A DNA stretch of 64,000 bases from Edaphobacter sp. (lineage in GTDB: Bacteria > Acidobacteriota > Terriglobia > Terriglobales > Acidobacteriaceae): positions 372,001 through 436,000 of the forward strand of contig NZ_JAPWKF010000007.1 in NCBI RefSeq assembly GCF_028283685.1. The letters are read 5' to 3'. The notes beneath the pieces were generated by a model. It saw nothing but the letters and a program-made list of their open reading frames with translations. It was not told the DNA's origin and searched no databases. Below, piece after piece: positions 53,539-62,201 of the stretch. The position numbers were made by a program, and so were the translations under genes. Each line of letters opens with the position of its first letter. Position 1 is the first letter of the stretch.

Positions 53539-54365
53539 GGCGTCGTAAACCTGTGCACGGCGGAGAACTGATTAGCCGACCAGACGGCCAGCACCACGAA
53601 GAAGACAAAGGCCGAGAGGTAGATGGCGCGGCGTCCGCGAAGGCCGGAGTGGCGGCGGATATAGATCATGCCGACGTAGGCCAGCCACATGGCGAAGGAG
53701 AGGAGCACCTTGGGATCGAGAAAGTAGCTGGGGCCGATGGTCTGCTGGGCGATGAGCGAGCCGATGAAGAGACCGGCGGTCATGCAGGGCAGGCCGAAGA
53801 GCAGCGACTTGAGCGCGATCTGGTCGGTGGTCTCAAGCGGCGGAAGCCACTCGGCGCTGGGGCGCGTGTGCTTGGACTTGAGGTTGCGCTCCTGGATGAG
53901 GTAGAGCACGGAGGCCAGCAGCGAGAGCAGAAGGGCGGCGTAGGCGGCCAGCAGCAGAGCGACGTGGAGGAAGATCCAGCCGGTGTGGAACTGCGGAAAG
54001 GGCATGCTCTCCTGCCCGGGGCGAAAGGCGGGGATCAGGCAGAGCAGAAAGCAGATAGGCAGCACGAAGATGCCGAGCGAGACGGTGCGGTAGCGCCAGT
54101 ACACGATGACGAAGGCACAGGCGAGCAGGAGGCCGAGCAGGGCCTGGGTCTCGTGGGTATCGACGGGAAGGCTGTGATGGGCGGCGTTGAGCATCTCGGC
54201 GAGCGAGACGAAGTGGAACAGCAAAGCCGCAATGGTGGCGGGCACCGCGATGTGCCGCCAGCGGGGGCGTTCGTACAGCGCAGCAGGCAGTACCGCCAAT
54301 GCGGCGATACCGTAGAGAAGCACTGCGACCCTGAGCCAGAGTAGAGACATGAAGTGTTCGTTCAT
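53535..54365 (-). CDS. HemX/CcsA-like cytochrome c assembly membrane protein
   Basis: A 276-residue integral-membrane protein with eight predicted helices, of the cytochrome c assembly (CcsA/CcmC) superfamily. Visible parts are FHFVSLAEMLNAAHHSLPVD, FHTGWIFLHVALLLAAYAAL and IALKSLLFGLPCMTAGLFIG with conserved His residues. In many bacteria this HemX protein stands before hemA and lowers HemA levels or handles heme. The 4-base ATGA overlap with hemA fits that pattern. It is divergent from mutS; the starts are about 80 bases apart, so the promoters overlap. Confidence 0.85.
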   Translation of the reverse strand: MNEHFMSLLWLRVAVLLYGIAALAVLPAALYERPRWRHIAVPATIAALLFHFVSLAEMLNAAHHSLPVDTHETQALLGLLLACAFVIVYWRYRTVSLGIFVLPICFLLCLIPAFRPGQESMPFPQFHTGWIFLHVALLLAAYAALLLSLLASVLYLIQERNLKSKHTRPSAEWLPPLETTDQIALKSLLFGLPCMTAGLFIGSLIAQQTIGPSYFLDPKVLLSFAMWLAYVGMIYIRRHSGLRGRRAIYLSAFVFFVVLAVWSANQFSAVHRFTTP

Positions 54366-54446
54366 CGGCCCAGTTGCGCCGAAACTTCAGTATACCGTCT
54401 GGGCCCGGGCGGCTGTGTGCGATGTACGGTATTCTGCGGTTCTGCG

Positions 54447-57137
54447 ATGGCAACAGAGACAACAAATTTAAGCCCGGAGCTGGCCGCTCTTTCACCGGCG
54501 ATGCGGCAGTACCGGATCGCCAAGGATACCTACCCCGATTCCCTGCTCTTCTTCCGGATGGGCGACTTCTACGAGCTGTTCTTCGAGGACGCCGTGGTGG
54601 CATCGCGGGAGCTGCAACTGACGCTGACGGCCCGCGACAAGGCCAGGAGCGTGCCGATGTGCGGCGTTCCTTACCACGCGGCGGAGACCTACCTGCAGCG
54701 GCTGCTGCGCAAGGGCTTCCGCGTGGCCATCTGCGAGCAGATGGAGGACCCGAAGCTGGCCAAGGGTGTGGTGAAGCGCGAGGTGACCCGCGTATTCACG
54801 CCGGGGACGGCGATCGACCCGACGCTGGGCGCGGAACAGAGCAATTACCTGGCAAGCGTTTCTGTTACAGGGACGGGCGCGGGGACGGTGTTCGGAATGG
54901 CGCTGCTGGATCTTTCGACGGGCGAGTTTCGCGCGACGGAGTTTGCGGGAGCGGCGGCACGGGCACAGCTGGCCGATGAGCTGGGGCGGATGCGGCCGGT
55001 GGAGCTGGTCTTTGGCGCGGGTGGATCGCTGTTTGCGGCGCAGAGCGGCTCGCTGGGACTGGAGAAGAAGCGCGAGGACGAGGATGAGTCGGCGTGGCTG
55101 AACGGGATTCGCACGAAGACGCCGCTGGATGAGTGGGTGTTTTCGTCAGACCATGCGCTGCCCCTGCTGCAGCGGCACTTTCGTGTGCACTCGCTGGACG
55201 GGCTGGGGCTGAGCGGACGGGATACGGCGGCGATTGCGGCCGGGGCGCTGCTGCACTATATGCAGGCGACCAAGCAGGGCGGTCTGGAGCATGTGGACGC
55301 GCTGCGGTTCTACGAGCGCTCGTCGTGCCTGGAGCTGGATGCGGTGAGCGTGCGCAACCTGGAGCTGGTGGAGCCGCTGTTCTCGGGCGAGACGACGCAG
55401 ACGACGCTGTTTTATACGCTCGATGCGTGCTGCACACCGATGGGTAAGCGGCTGTTGCGGGCGACCCTGCTGCGGCCTTCGAGCGAGATCGCAGAGATTG
55501 AAGCTCGGCTGGATGCAGTGGCCGAGGCGGTGAGCGACCTGCAGCGCCGCGAGACGGTACGGCGGGCGATGGATGGCATCCTCGACCTGGAGAGATTGCT
55601 GGCGCGGGTGGCGCTGGATTCAGCGGGCCCCCGCGAGGTGATGGCGGTGGCGGCGACGCTGGGCTGCCTGCCTCGGCTGCTGGAGGCGACGCTACGGTTT
55701 ACGGCAGCGCGATGGGTGGCGCTGTGCCAGGGATTCGATCCGCTGGTGGATCTGCATGGGGTGATCACCTCGACGATCGCCGACGAGCCGCCGGTCTCAT
55801 TTGCCGACGGCGGCGTGATTCGCGCGGGCGTGGATGCGGAGCTGGATGAGCTGCGCGAGCTGAGCCGCAGCGGACGGCAGGCGCTCGCTGCGATCGAGGA
55901 ACGCGAGCGCGAGCGGACGGGCATCACGTCGCTGAAGGTGCGGTTCAACAATGTCTTCGGCTACTACATCGAGGTGACGAAGGCGAACGCAAAGGCAGTG
56001 CCTGCGGACTATGAACGCAAGCAGACGCTGGTGAACGCGGAACGCTTCACGACGCCGGAGCTGAAGGAGTACGAGACGAAGATCCTGACGGCGCAGGAGC
56101 GTTCGAGCGAGATCGAACGCCGCCTGTTTGCCGCGCTGCGACGGCAGCTGCTGGATGCGGCGGGCCGGATGCGCGAGACGGCGCGGCGGGTGGCGGAGAT
56201 CGACATGCTGAGCTGCTTCGCTCACATGGCGACGCTGTATGGATGGACGCGGCCGGCGGTGGAGTCGAGCGGCGTGCTGGAGTTTATCGGCGCACGGCAC
56301 CCGGTGGTGGAACGAAGGCTGGAGGAGTCGGGCAGCGGGCGGTTTGTGCCGAACTCGGTGTACCTGGATGCGGATGCGGGGCCATCGATCCTGCTGATTA
56401 CCGGGCCGAACATGGGCGGTAAGAGCACGTACCTGCGGCAGACGGCGCTGCTGGTGATCATGGCGCAGTGTGGCTGTTTCGTTCCCGCGGAACAGATGCG
56501 GGTGGGACTGGTGGATCGCATCTACACGCGCATCGGCGCCAGCGACAATGTCGCTCGTGGGCGCTCGACGTTCATGGTGGAGATGACGGAGACGGCGGCG
56601 ATTCTGAATACCGCCACCAACCGTTCGCTGGTGCTGCTGGATGAGATGGGGCGCGGTACGGCGACGTACGACGGCCTCTCGCTGGCGTGGGCGACGGTGG
56701 AGCATCTGCATGAACGCATCGGCGCGCGCACGCTGTTTGCGACGCACTATCACGAGCTGACGCTGCTGGCCGATCGGCTGGAGCGGCTGAAGAACCTGCG
56801 CGTGACGGTAAAGGAGACGGCGAGCGGCATCGTCTTTCTGCACTCCGTGGAGGCAGGACCGGCGAACAAGAGCTACGGTATCGAGGTGGCGCGGCTGGCG
56901 GGTCTGCCGCAGGCGGTGATCTCGCGGGCACGCGAGGTGCTGAAGCTGCATGAGCGCGCGGAGAGCCAGCAGGTGGCGCAGGCGGGAGCGGAGTACGTGG
57001 CTCCGATGCAGATGACGATGTTTACGCCGCTGTCGCAGAGAATCGTAGACCGCGTGGCCGAGGTGGATGTGGATGGCCTGACGCCGCGTGAGGCGCTGAA
57101 CCTGCTGGCGGAGCTGCAACGGGAGCTGAAGGGATGA
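54447..57137 (+). CDS. mutS: DNA mismatch repair protein MutS
   Basis: An 896-residue mismatch-recognition ATPase. The mismatch-binding domain has the Phe-x-Glu motif in FRMGDFYELFFEDA near residue 40. The C-terminal ATPase has Walker A TGPNMGGKSTYLRQ near 652, Walker B LLDEMGRGTATYDG and THYHELTLL. Length matches MutS1. The frame runs upstream to 54354, but ATG 54447 (MATETTNLSPEL) is the likely start. The stop overlaps the anmK start (ATGA). No mutL is in the window. Confidence 0.96.
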   Translation: MATETTNLSPELAALSPAMRQYRIAKDTYPDSLLFFRMGDFYELFFEDAVVASRELQLTLTARDKARSVPMCGVPYHAAETYLQRLLRKGFRVAICEQMEDPKLAKGVVKREVTRVFTPGTAIDPTLGAEQSNYLASVSVTGTGAGTVFGMALLDLSTGEFRATEFAGAAARAQLADELGRMRPVELVFGAGGSLFAAQSGSLGLEKKREDEDESAWLNGIRTKTPLDEWVFSSDHALPLLQRHFRVHSLDGLGLSGRDTAAIAAGALLHYMQATKQGGLEHVDALRFYERSSCLELDAVSVRNLELVEPLFSGETTQTTLFYTLDACCTPMGKRLLRATLLRPSSEIAEIEARLDAVAEAVSDLQRRETVRRAMDGILDLERLLARVALDSAGPREVMAVAATLGCLPRLLEATLRFTAARWVALCQGFDPLVDLHGVITSTIADEPPVSFADGGVIRAGVDAELDELRELSRSGRQALAAIEERERERTGITSLKVRFNNVFGYYIEVTKANAKAVPADYERKQTLVNAERFTTPELKEYETKILTAQERSSEIERRLFAALRRQLLDAAGRMRETARRVAEIDMLSCFAHMATLYGWTRPAVESSGVLEFIGARHPVVERRLEESGSGRFVPNSVYLDADAGPSILLITGPNMGGKSTYLRQTALLVIMAQCGCFVPAEQMRVGLVDRIYTRIGASDNVARGRSTFMVEMTETAAILNTATNRSLVLLDEMGRGTATYDGLSLAWATVEHLHERIGARTLFATHYHELTLLADRLERLKNLRVTVKETASGIVFLHSVEAGPANKSYGIEVARLAGLPQAVISRAREVLKLHERAESQQVAQAGAEYVAPMQMTMFTPLSQRIVDRVAEVDVDGLTPREALNLLAELQRELKG

Positions 57138-58333
57138 CCAAAGCTAAGGCGATGATCGTTGCAGGTGTGATGAGCGGCACTTCGGCTGACGGCGTGGATG
57201 TCGCGCTGTGCCGCATCGCGGAGGGCACGGATGGAGTTCAGGGCTCGCCGAAGGTGAAGCTGCTGGGGATGTCGAGCATGGCGTATCCCAAGCCTCTGCG
57301 TGAGGCGGTGCTGGCGGCGATGGATGCGAAGTCGATTGCGGCGGCGGAGCTTTCGCGGCTGCACTGGCGGCTGGGCGAGGTCTACGCGGACGCGGTGGCG
57401 AAGGCTCAGGTGGAGCATGGCGTCAAAGCGCAGCTGGTGGGCTGTCATGGGCAGACGATCTATCACCAGGGTGCGGCGACGAAGTACCTGGGCAGACCGG
57501 TACGGGCGACGTGGCAGATCGGCGAGGCGTCGGTGATTGCGGAGCGGCTGCGGGTGACGGTGGTGAGCGACTTTCGTCCTGCCGATCTTGCGGCTGGCGG
57601 ACAGGGCGCGCCGCTGGTGCCGATGCTGGATTATGTGCTGTTTCGCTCGGCGAAGATGAGCCGCGTGCTGCAGAACCTGGGTGGCATCGCGAATATGACG
57701 TCGATCCCGGCGGGAGCGACTGCTGAGACGGTGATGGCGTTCGATTCGGGACCGGCGAATGTGGTGATCGACAGCGTGATGCTGAAGCTGTTCGGCAAAA
57801 CCTATGACCGTAATGGAGCGACGGCGAAGCGCGGCAGGCCGGTGGCAGCGGTGATTGAGCGGCTGAAGCAGGATGCGTATTTTGTGGCCGCCCCGCCGAA
57901 GAGCTGTGGACGCGAGGAGTTTGCCGGGGAGTATATCGAACGCTTTATGGCGCTGTGCCTGAAGGCGCGGGCGAGCGATGCGGACATTGTGGCGACGGCG
58001 ACGGCGCTGACCTCGGAGACCATCCTGGAGGCGTATCGCAGCTTTGTGTGGCCGCACCTGGGTCAGCTGGCTCCAATGGCACGCGGCGTGGAGTACATCG
58101 TTGCCGGGGGCGGAGCGAAGAATGCGCTGCTGATGAAGCAGCTGCGTGCGGGGCTGGAGCCGTTGGGGGTGACGGTACGCACGATGGATGAGCTGGGGAT
58201 TCCCGCGCAGGCAAAGGAAGGCATGGCCTTCGCGCTGATGGCATGGCTGACGGCGCATGGCAGACCGGGAAATATTCCGAGCGCTACGGGGGCTTCGCGG
58301 CCGGTGGTGCTGGGCAAGGTCACGCACGCATGA
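57134..58333 (+). CDS. anmK: Anhydro-N-acetylmuramic acid kinase
   Basis: A 399-residue sugar kinase of the AnmK family. It opens and phosphorylates anhydro-MurNAc to MurNAc-6-phosphate in cell-wall recycling, in the cytoplasm. The phosphate loop is GVMSGTSADGVDVAL at the N-terminus. Further motifs are VGCHGQTIYHQ, VVSDFRPADLAAGGQGAPLV, LQNLGGIANMT and AFDSGPANVVID. It overlaps mutS and is overlapped by the solute-binding lipoprotein gene, both by ATGA, so the three are one unit. Confidence 0.95.
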   Translation: MTKAKAMIVAGVMSGTSADGVDVALCRIAEGTDGVQGSPKVKLLGMSSMAYPKPLREAVLAAMDAKSIAAAELSRLHWRLGEVYADAVAKAQVEHGVKAQLVGCHGQTIYHQGAATKYLGRPVRATWQIGEASVIAERLRVTVVSDFRPADLAAGGQGAPLVPMLDYVLFRSAKMSRVLQNLGGIANMTSIPAGATAETVMAFDSGPANVVIDSVMLKLFGKTYDRNGATAKRGRPVAAVIERLKQDAYFVAAPPKSCGREEFAGEYIERFMALCLKARASDADIVATATALTSETILEAYRSFVWPHLGQLAPMARGVEYIVAGGGAKNALLMKQLRAGLEPLGVTVRTMDELGIPAQAKEGMAFALMAWLTAHGRPGNIPSATGASRPVVLGKVTHA

Positions 58334-59868
58334 GGCGTCTGCTGCGTGCCATGAGCGTGGCTACGGCTGTGGCGATGTTGCTTCCGATGGCGGGATGCCG
58401 GGGGAAGGCAGCCGATCCGCGAACGGTGGTGATGATCATCGAGAGCAGCCCGAACAATCTCGACCTGCGACAGGGGACGGATGCGCAATCGGAGCGCGTG
58501 GGCGGAGTGATCTTCGACGGGCTGGTGACGAAGGACGAGCACTACAAGCTGAAGCCGTGGCTGGCGACCGCGTGGGAACAGACCGATCCGCTGACGCTGG
58601 TGATTCATCTGCGCGATGGAGTGCAGTTTCAGGATGGGCGTCCGATGGAGGCCGAGGATGTGGCGTGGACGATCCGCAGCATGGTGGACGGCACGCTGAT
58701 CACGGCCAAGGGCGGGGCGTTTGCCAGCGTGGATCGCGTGGATGTGCGCGATCGGCTGACACTGGTGGTTCATCTGAAGCATCCGGATGCGGGATTGCTG
58801 TTCAACATGAGCAATGGGCTGTTCGGCGTGGTGCCGCGCGGCGCGGGGCGCGACTTCGGGCTGCATCCGGTGGGGACGGGGCCGTTTGCGTTTGTGAGTG
58901 CGGTGCAGGATAAAGAAGTGATCGTGCGGCGTAACGAGCACTACTGGGCAGGAGCGCCGAAGATCGACGGCGTGCGCTTCACGGTGGTGCCGGACGCGAT
59001 CACGAGCGCACTGGAGCTGCGCAAGGGCGCGGCCGACCTGGCCAGCAACGTGGTGACGCTGGACATGATTCATACGCTGAAGCAGGCGCCGAACCTGGGC
59101 GTGGCTTCGGGCGAGAGCTCGGTGGTGGTGTACACGAACTTCAACGTCAACGATGCGACGCTGAAGGATCGTCGCGTGCGTCAGGCGATTGCGTGCGCGA
59201 TCGACAGGAAGGCCATCATCGATGCGATCTGGCGTGGCGAGGCCAAGCCTGCGGAGACGCTGCTGCCCGCAGGGCACTGGGCTGCAGCGGATGATGCATC
59301 GATGGCGCAGTATCCACATGATGTGGAGCGGGCGGAGCGTCTGCTGGAGGAGGCGGGTTATCGTCGCGGTGCGGACGGCGTTCGCCTGACGATCACGATG
59401 AAGACTTCGACCGATGAGACCACACGGCTGATGGCGATGGTGATGCAGCAGCAGCTGCGAGCGGCGGGCATACGGCTGGAGCTACGGTCGGCGGAGTTTG
59501 GAACGTTCTATGCGGACGTAACGCGCGGTGCGTTCCAGATGTATGCTCTGCGCTGGATCGGGTCGAACGAAGATCCGGACATCTTTCGCTACACCTACGG
59601 CAGCGCGGCGTTTCCGCCGAAGGGAGCCAATCGAGGACGCTACTCCAATCCGCGGGTGGATGCTCTGCTGACGGCGGCCGCAGCGGAGACGGATGAGGCG
59701 AAGCGGCGGCAGGACTACGTCGAGGTGCAGAAGATTCTCGCCGTCGACCTGCCGGGGATTCCGCTGTGGTATCCGAACAATGAGGTGGTCTACTCACGCC
59801 GGATTGCGGGCGTGCAGCCTGAGGCTTCGGGGACGTTCAGCTACCTGCGAACCATCACGATCCAGTAG
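58330..59868 (+). CDS. ABC-type peptide/solute-binding lipoprotein (SBP_5)
   Basis: A 512-residue periplasmic binding protein of the DppA/OppA/NikA family. The signal peptide ends in a lipobox-like MAGC with Cys23, so it is probably a lipoprotein. Family features are DLRQGTDAQSERVGGVIFDG, LAEDVAWTIRSMV-type loops, FGVVPRGAGRDFGLHPVGTG (GTGPF motif) and KDRRVRQAIACAIDRKAIID. The ATG overlaps the anmK stop. No permease or ATPase genes are next to it. With anmK it may serve recovery of cell-wall peptides or muropeptides; that link is inference. Confidence 0.88.
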   Translation: MRRLLRAMSVATAVAMLLPMAGCRGKAADPRTVVMIIESSPNNLDLRQGTDAQSERVGGVIFDGLVTKDEHYKLKPWLATAWEQTDPLTLVIHLRDGVQFQDGRPMEAEDVAWTIRSMVDGTLITAKGGAFASVDRVDVRDRLTLVVHLKHPDAGLLFNMSNGLFGVVPRGAGRDFGLHPVGTGPFAFVSAVQDKEVIVRRNEHYWAGAPKIDGVRFTVVPDAITSALELRKGAADLASNVVTLDMIHTLKQAPNLGVASGESSVVVYTNFNVNDATLKDRRVRQAIACAIDRKAIIDAIWRGEAKPAETLLPAGHWAAADDASMAQYPHDVERAERLLEEAGYRRGADGVRLTITMKTSTDETTRLMAMVMQQQLRAAGIRLELRSAEFGTFYADVTRGAFQMYALRWIGSNEDPDIFRYTYGSAAFPPKGANRGRYSNPRVDALLTAAAAETDEAKRRQDYVEVQKILAVDLPGIPLWYPNNEVVYSRRIAGVQPEASGTFSYLRTITIQ

Positions 59869-59879
59869 ACACGCCCTCG

Positions 59880-60971
59880 TTACGAGGTAGCGCTCCACTC
59901 GGCCTTTTCGGCTTCGGTGAGTGGGAGGGGCAGAACGCGGCCCTCCTGTCCGGAGCGGAAGGAGGTTTCGAGGATGGCCATGGTGGTGATGGCGTCGCGC
60001 GCGGTGACGGGCAGACCAGAGCCGTGAAGGATGGCATCGCGAACAGCCTCGTAGTAGCCCTTCTGATTGCCGCGCGGTGAGGGAATCTCGCGGCGCTCGC
60101 CGGTAGCTCCGTCGTAGATATAGCAGGGCGTGGGGTCGATGCCGAAGGCGGGATCGCGCGGCGACATGCCGGACTTGAGCTGATCTTCCTGCACGTCCTG
60201 GCCGTATTTAGCCCAGCTTGCGGTGGTGCCATGCATCAGCGCGCGCGGCATGCCTCCGGAGGAGAGAAGCGTGGCGTTGAGGACGATGCGCATGTGTGGA
60301 TAGAGGAGCTGGATGTGGGCCCAGTCGTCGGTCTGTGCGCCATCGCGGAGGCCGGCGAAGCTGCCATGCACGGCATCGGGCAGACCGAAGAGGTAGAGCG
60401 AGAGATCGATGAGGTGCGGACCGAGATCGAACCAGAGACCGGCACCGGGGCCGGGGTCTTCGCGCCAGCGGCGGCGTACGTTGGGGCGGAAGCGGTCCAT
60501 GTGGCACTCGAAGTGGGTGACGCGGCCGAGTTCGCCGGAGTCGAGGATCTGTTTCGCGGCGAGGATCTCGCTCTCCCAGCGGCGATTGTGGAAGACGGAG
60601 AGGAGCCGGCCCTGCTGCTGGGCGATGCTGCGCAGAGAGCGTGCCTCTTCGAGGGTGACGGTGAAGGGCTTGTCGATGACGACATCTTTGCCTGCGAGCA
60701 ATGCGGCTTTGGCGAGCGGATAGTGGCTGTCGTTGGGTGTGGCGATGACGACGAGATCGACGTCGGGATGCGTGGGCACCTCGTCAGCAGCGCAGAAGAT
60801 GCTGGAGGGGAAGACGGAGCGCAGCTCTTCGCCTTTGCTGGAGCCGACGACGGTGATAGGCATGTTGTCGACGGCGAGGATGGATGGCGCGTGGAAGGTC
60901 TTTCCCGCGTAGCCGTAACCGATCAATCCAACCCGTACACTGCCTGCCTGCTTTGCCTCTGACGTTGCCAT
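59880..60971 (-). CDS. Gfo/Idh/MocA-family oxidoreductase
   Basis: A 363-residue NAD(P)-dependent sugar or polyol oxidoreductase. The N-terminal Rossmann domain has VRVGLIGYGYAGKTFHAPSI with GxGxxG type loop, then DLVVIATPNDSHYPLAKAAL, and the catalytic Lys in GKDVVIDKPFTVTLEEA. The C-terminal alpha/beta domain holds GAGLWFDLGPHLIDLSLYLF. AGGAG lies 5 bases before ATG 60971. It is convergent with the binding-protein gene, 11 bases away. The sugar is unknown. Confidence 0.93.
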   Translation of the reverse strand: MATSEAKQAGSVRVGLIGYGYAGKTFHAPSILAVDNMPITVVGSSKGEELRSVFPSSIFCAADEVPTHPDVDLVVIATPNDSHYPLAKAALLAGKDVVIDKPFTVTLEEARSLRSIAQQQGRLLSVFHNRRWESEILAAKQILDSGELGRVTHFECHMDRFRPNVRRRWREDPGPGAGLWFDLGPHLIDLSLYLFGLPDAVHGSFAGLRDGAQTDDWAHIQLLYPHMRIVLNATLLSSGGMPRALMHGTTASWAKYGQDVQEDQLKSGMSPRDPAFGIDPTPCYIYDGATGERREIPSPRGNQKGYYEAVRDAILHGSGLPVTARDAITTMAILETSFRSGQEGRVLPLPLTEAEKAEWSATS

Positions 60972-61254
60972 GAAACTCCTGTTGCAGCGCGATGGTTTCG
61001 CGCGTGCCGAGACATCAGTTTATCGTCAGCGGCAGAATGACTTCTATTGCGCCCTAACTGGCGCGCAACGTTGAAAGCAGCAAGGCTGTGAGTGGTCCCC
61101 TTCTCTGCCCTGCGATGATGGTGTATCGCAGGGTGTGGGTTCGACGAGTGGTCCACGCTTCCATTTCCTCGGTTCCCTACGGAGTGCAGTGTCGCGGGAC
61201 AGGGGCAGGCAAAATCGACGACCCGCTAAAGGTTGCCTGCCTGCGACGAGGAGA
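60972..61254. other. Intergenic stretch between divergent oxidoreductase genes
   Basis: About 280 bases (or about 445 up to the next well-supported start at 61419). It must hold the promoters of the Gfo/Idh gene (minus) and of the dehydrogenase cluster (plus). No clear operator or RNA structure was found. Confidence 0.4.
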
Positions 61255-61422
61255 ATGCGGCGGTTCCTGCAGAGCTACTGCCAATGGTTCAGCGATTGGA
61301 TTTTCGCTGCACGCGCAGGTATGGAGAAGGCAAGAAAAGAAGCGAAAAAGAACGGGATTTCTGCATGGAAGAGCTCTGCGATTGACCATATCTACTTGCA
61401 AGCCTTAGGATTTTGGCCATGA
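61255..61422 (+). CDS. Possible small ORF coupled to the dehydrogenase cluster
   Basis: A 55-codon frame, MRRFLQSYCQWFSDWIFAAR ... EKARKEAKKNGISAWKSSAI, ending in TGA that overlaps the ATG of the next gene (ATGA). GAGGAG is present but only 1 base before the ATG, too close for a standard start. Composition is plausible (aromatic then basic), but no family is recognised. It may be chance. Confidence 0.25.
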   Translation: MRRFLQSYCQWFSDWIFAARAGMEKARKEAKKNGISAWKSSAIDHIYLQALGFWP

Positions 61423-62171
61423 AACGAAGAGACTTTGTGAAGGGTCTTGCGGTGGCCACGGTTACTGCCGGCGCGGCAGCGGGACAACAGTCCGGGTCGC
61501 AGGCGCAGAACCCGCCGCCTGCTCCGAACGCGACAGACCAGGGAACGATGGCCGTGCAACCATCGGCGGCATCCAGCAGTCGTGCCAGGTCACGCGTAGA
61601 AGAGATGGCGCATTTTCACACGCCGAATATCCCTGTCACGCAGCCGGATCTTCTTGCGACGACGGACGCGCGGTACTTTACGGCGGTCCGTTACGCGACG
61701 CTGGTTCACCTGTGCGAGATTCTGATGCCGGCAGGAGATGACGTTCCCAGCGCCATCAAGGCGGGGACGCCAGAGTTTCTGGATTTTTATATCGGAGCCT
61801 CGCCGGCCGATCAGCAGGCGATGTACAACGACGGTCTCGACCGGTTGAACGCCGATTGCCTGAAACAGTGCAGCGTTCCGTTTGCGAAGGCGGATGCGAA
61901 GCAGGCGGACTCAGTGATTCGACCTCACCTGCGGGGGTGGATGAACGATCATCCGCCACGGGAGGGGCACGTTCGCTTTATCAACCTGGCTCATCGCGAT
62001 ATTCGCACGGCGACCATCAACTCCCCTGCATGGGCGATCGCAGCGGAGGCATCTGGTGAGCGCACACCTGGAGTGGGACTGTACTGGCATCCTATCGACC
62101 CAGGAATCCAGACGTGGGTCAGCCATGCGGTTGAGCAAGCGACTCCAACGAACAAGCACAAGCACGCTTAA
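61419..62171 (+). CDS. Gluconate 2-dehydrogenase subunit-3-like protein with Tat signal
   Basis: A 250-residue protein starting MKRRDFVKGLAVATVTAGAA, a clear Tat signal (RRDFVKG). The mature part resembles the small subunit of membrane-bound gluconate 2-dehydrogenase and related GMC complexes: LLATTDARYFTAVRYATLVHLCEILMPAGDD-type N-terminal segment and VRFINLAHRDIRTATINSPA near the end. The small subunit carries the flavin subunit across the membrane by hitch-hiking and tethers it. The large subunit follows 30 bases later. TTG 61413 is a less likely start. Confidence 0.85.
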   Translation: MKRRDFVKGLAVATVTAGAAAGQQSGSQAQNPPPAPNATDQGTMAVQPSAASSSRARSRVEEMAHFHTPNIPVTQPDLLATTDARYFTAVRYATLVHLCEILMPAGDDVPSAIKAGTPEFLDFYIGASPADQQAMYNDGLDRLNADCLKQCSVPFAKADAKQADSVIRPHLRGWMNDHPPREGHVRFINLAHRDIRTATINSPAWAIAAEASGERTPGVGLYWHPIDPGIQTWVSHAVEQATPTNKHKHA

Positions 62172-62201
62172 ATAGATTTCGCGAGAAGGAACAGGAAGAC
62201 C

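Noticed and set aside
61088-61408. 106-codon plus-strand frame upstream of the dehydrogenase cluster
   Set aside because: No ribosome-binding site and no protein-like pattern.
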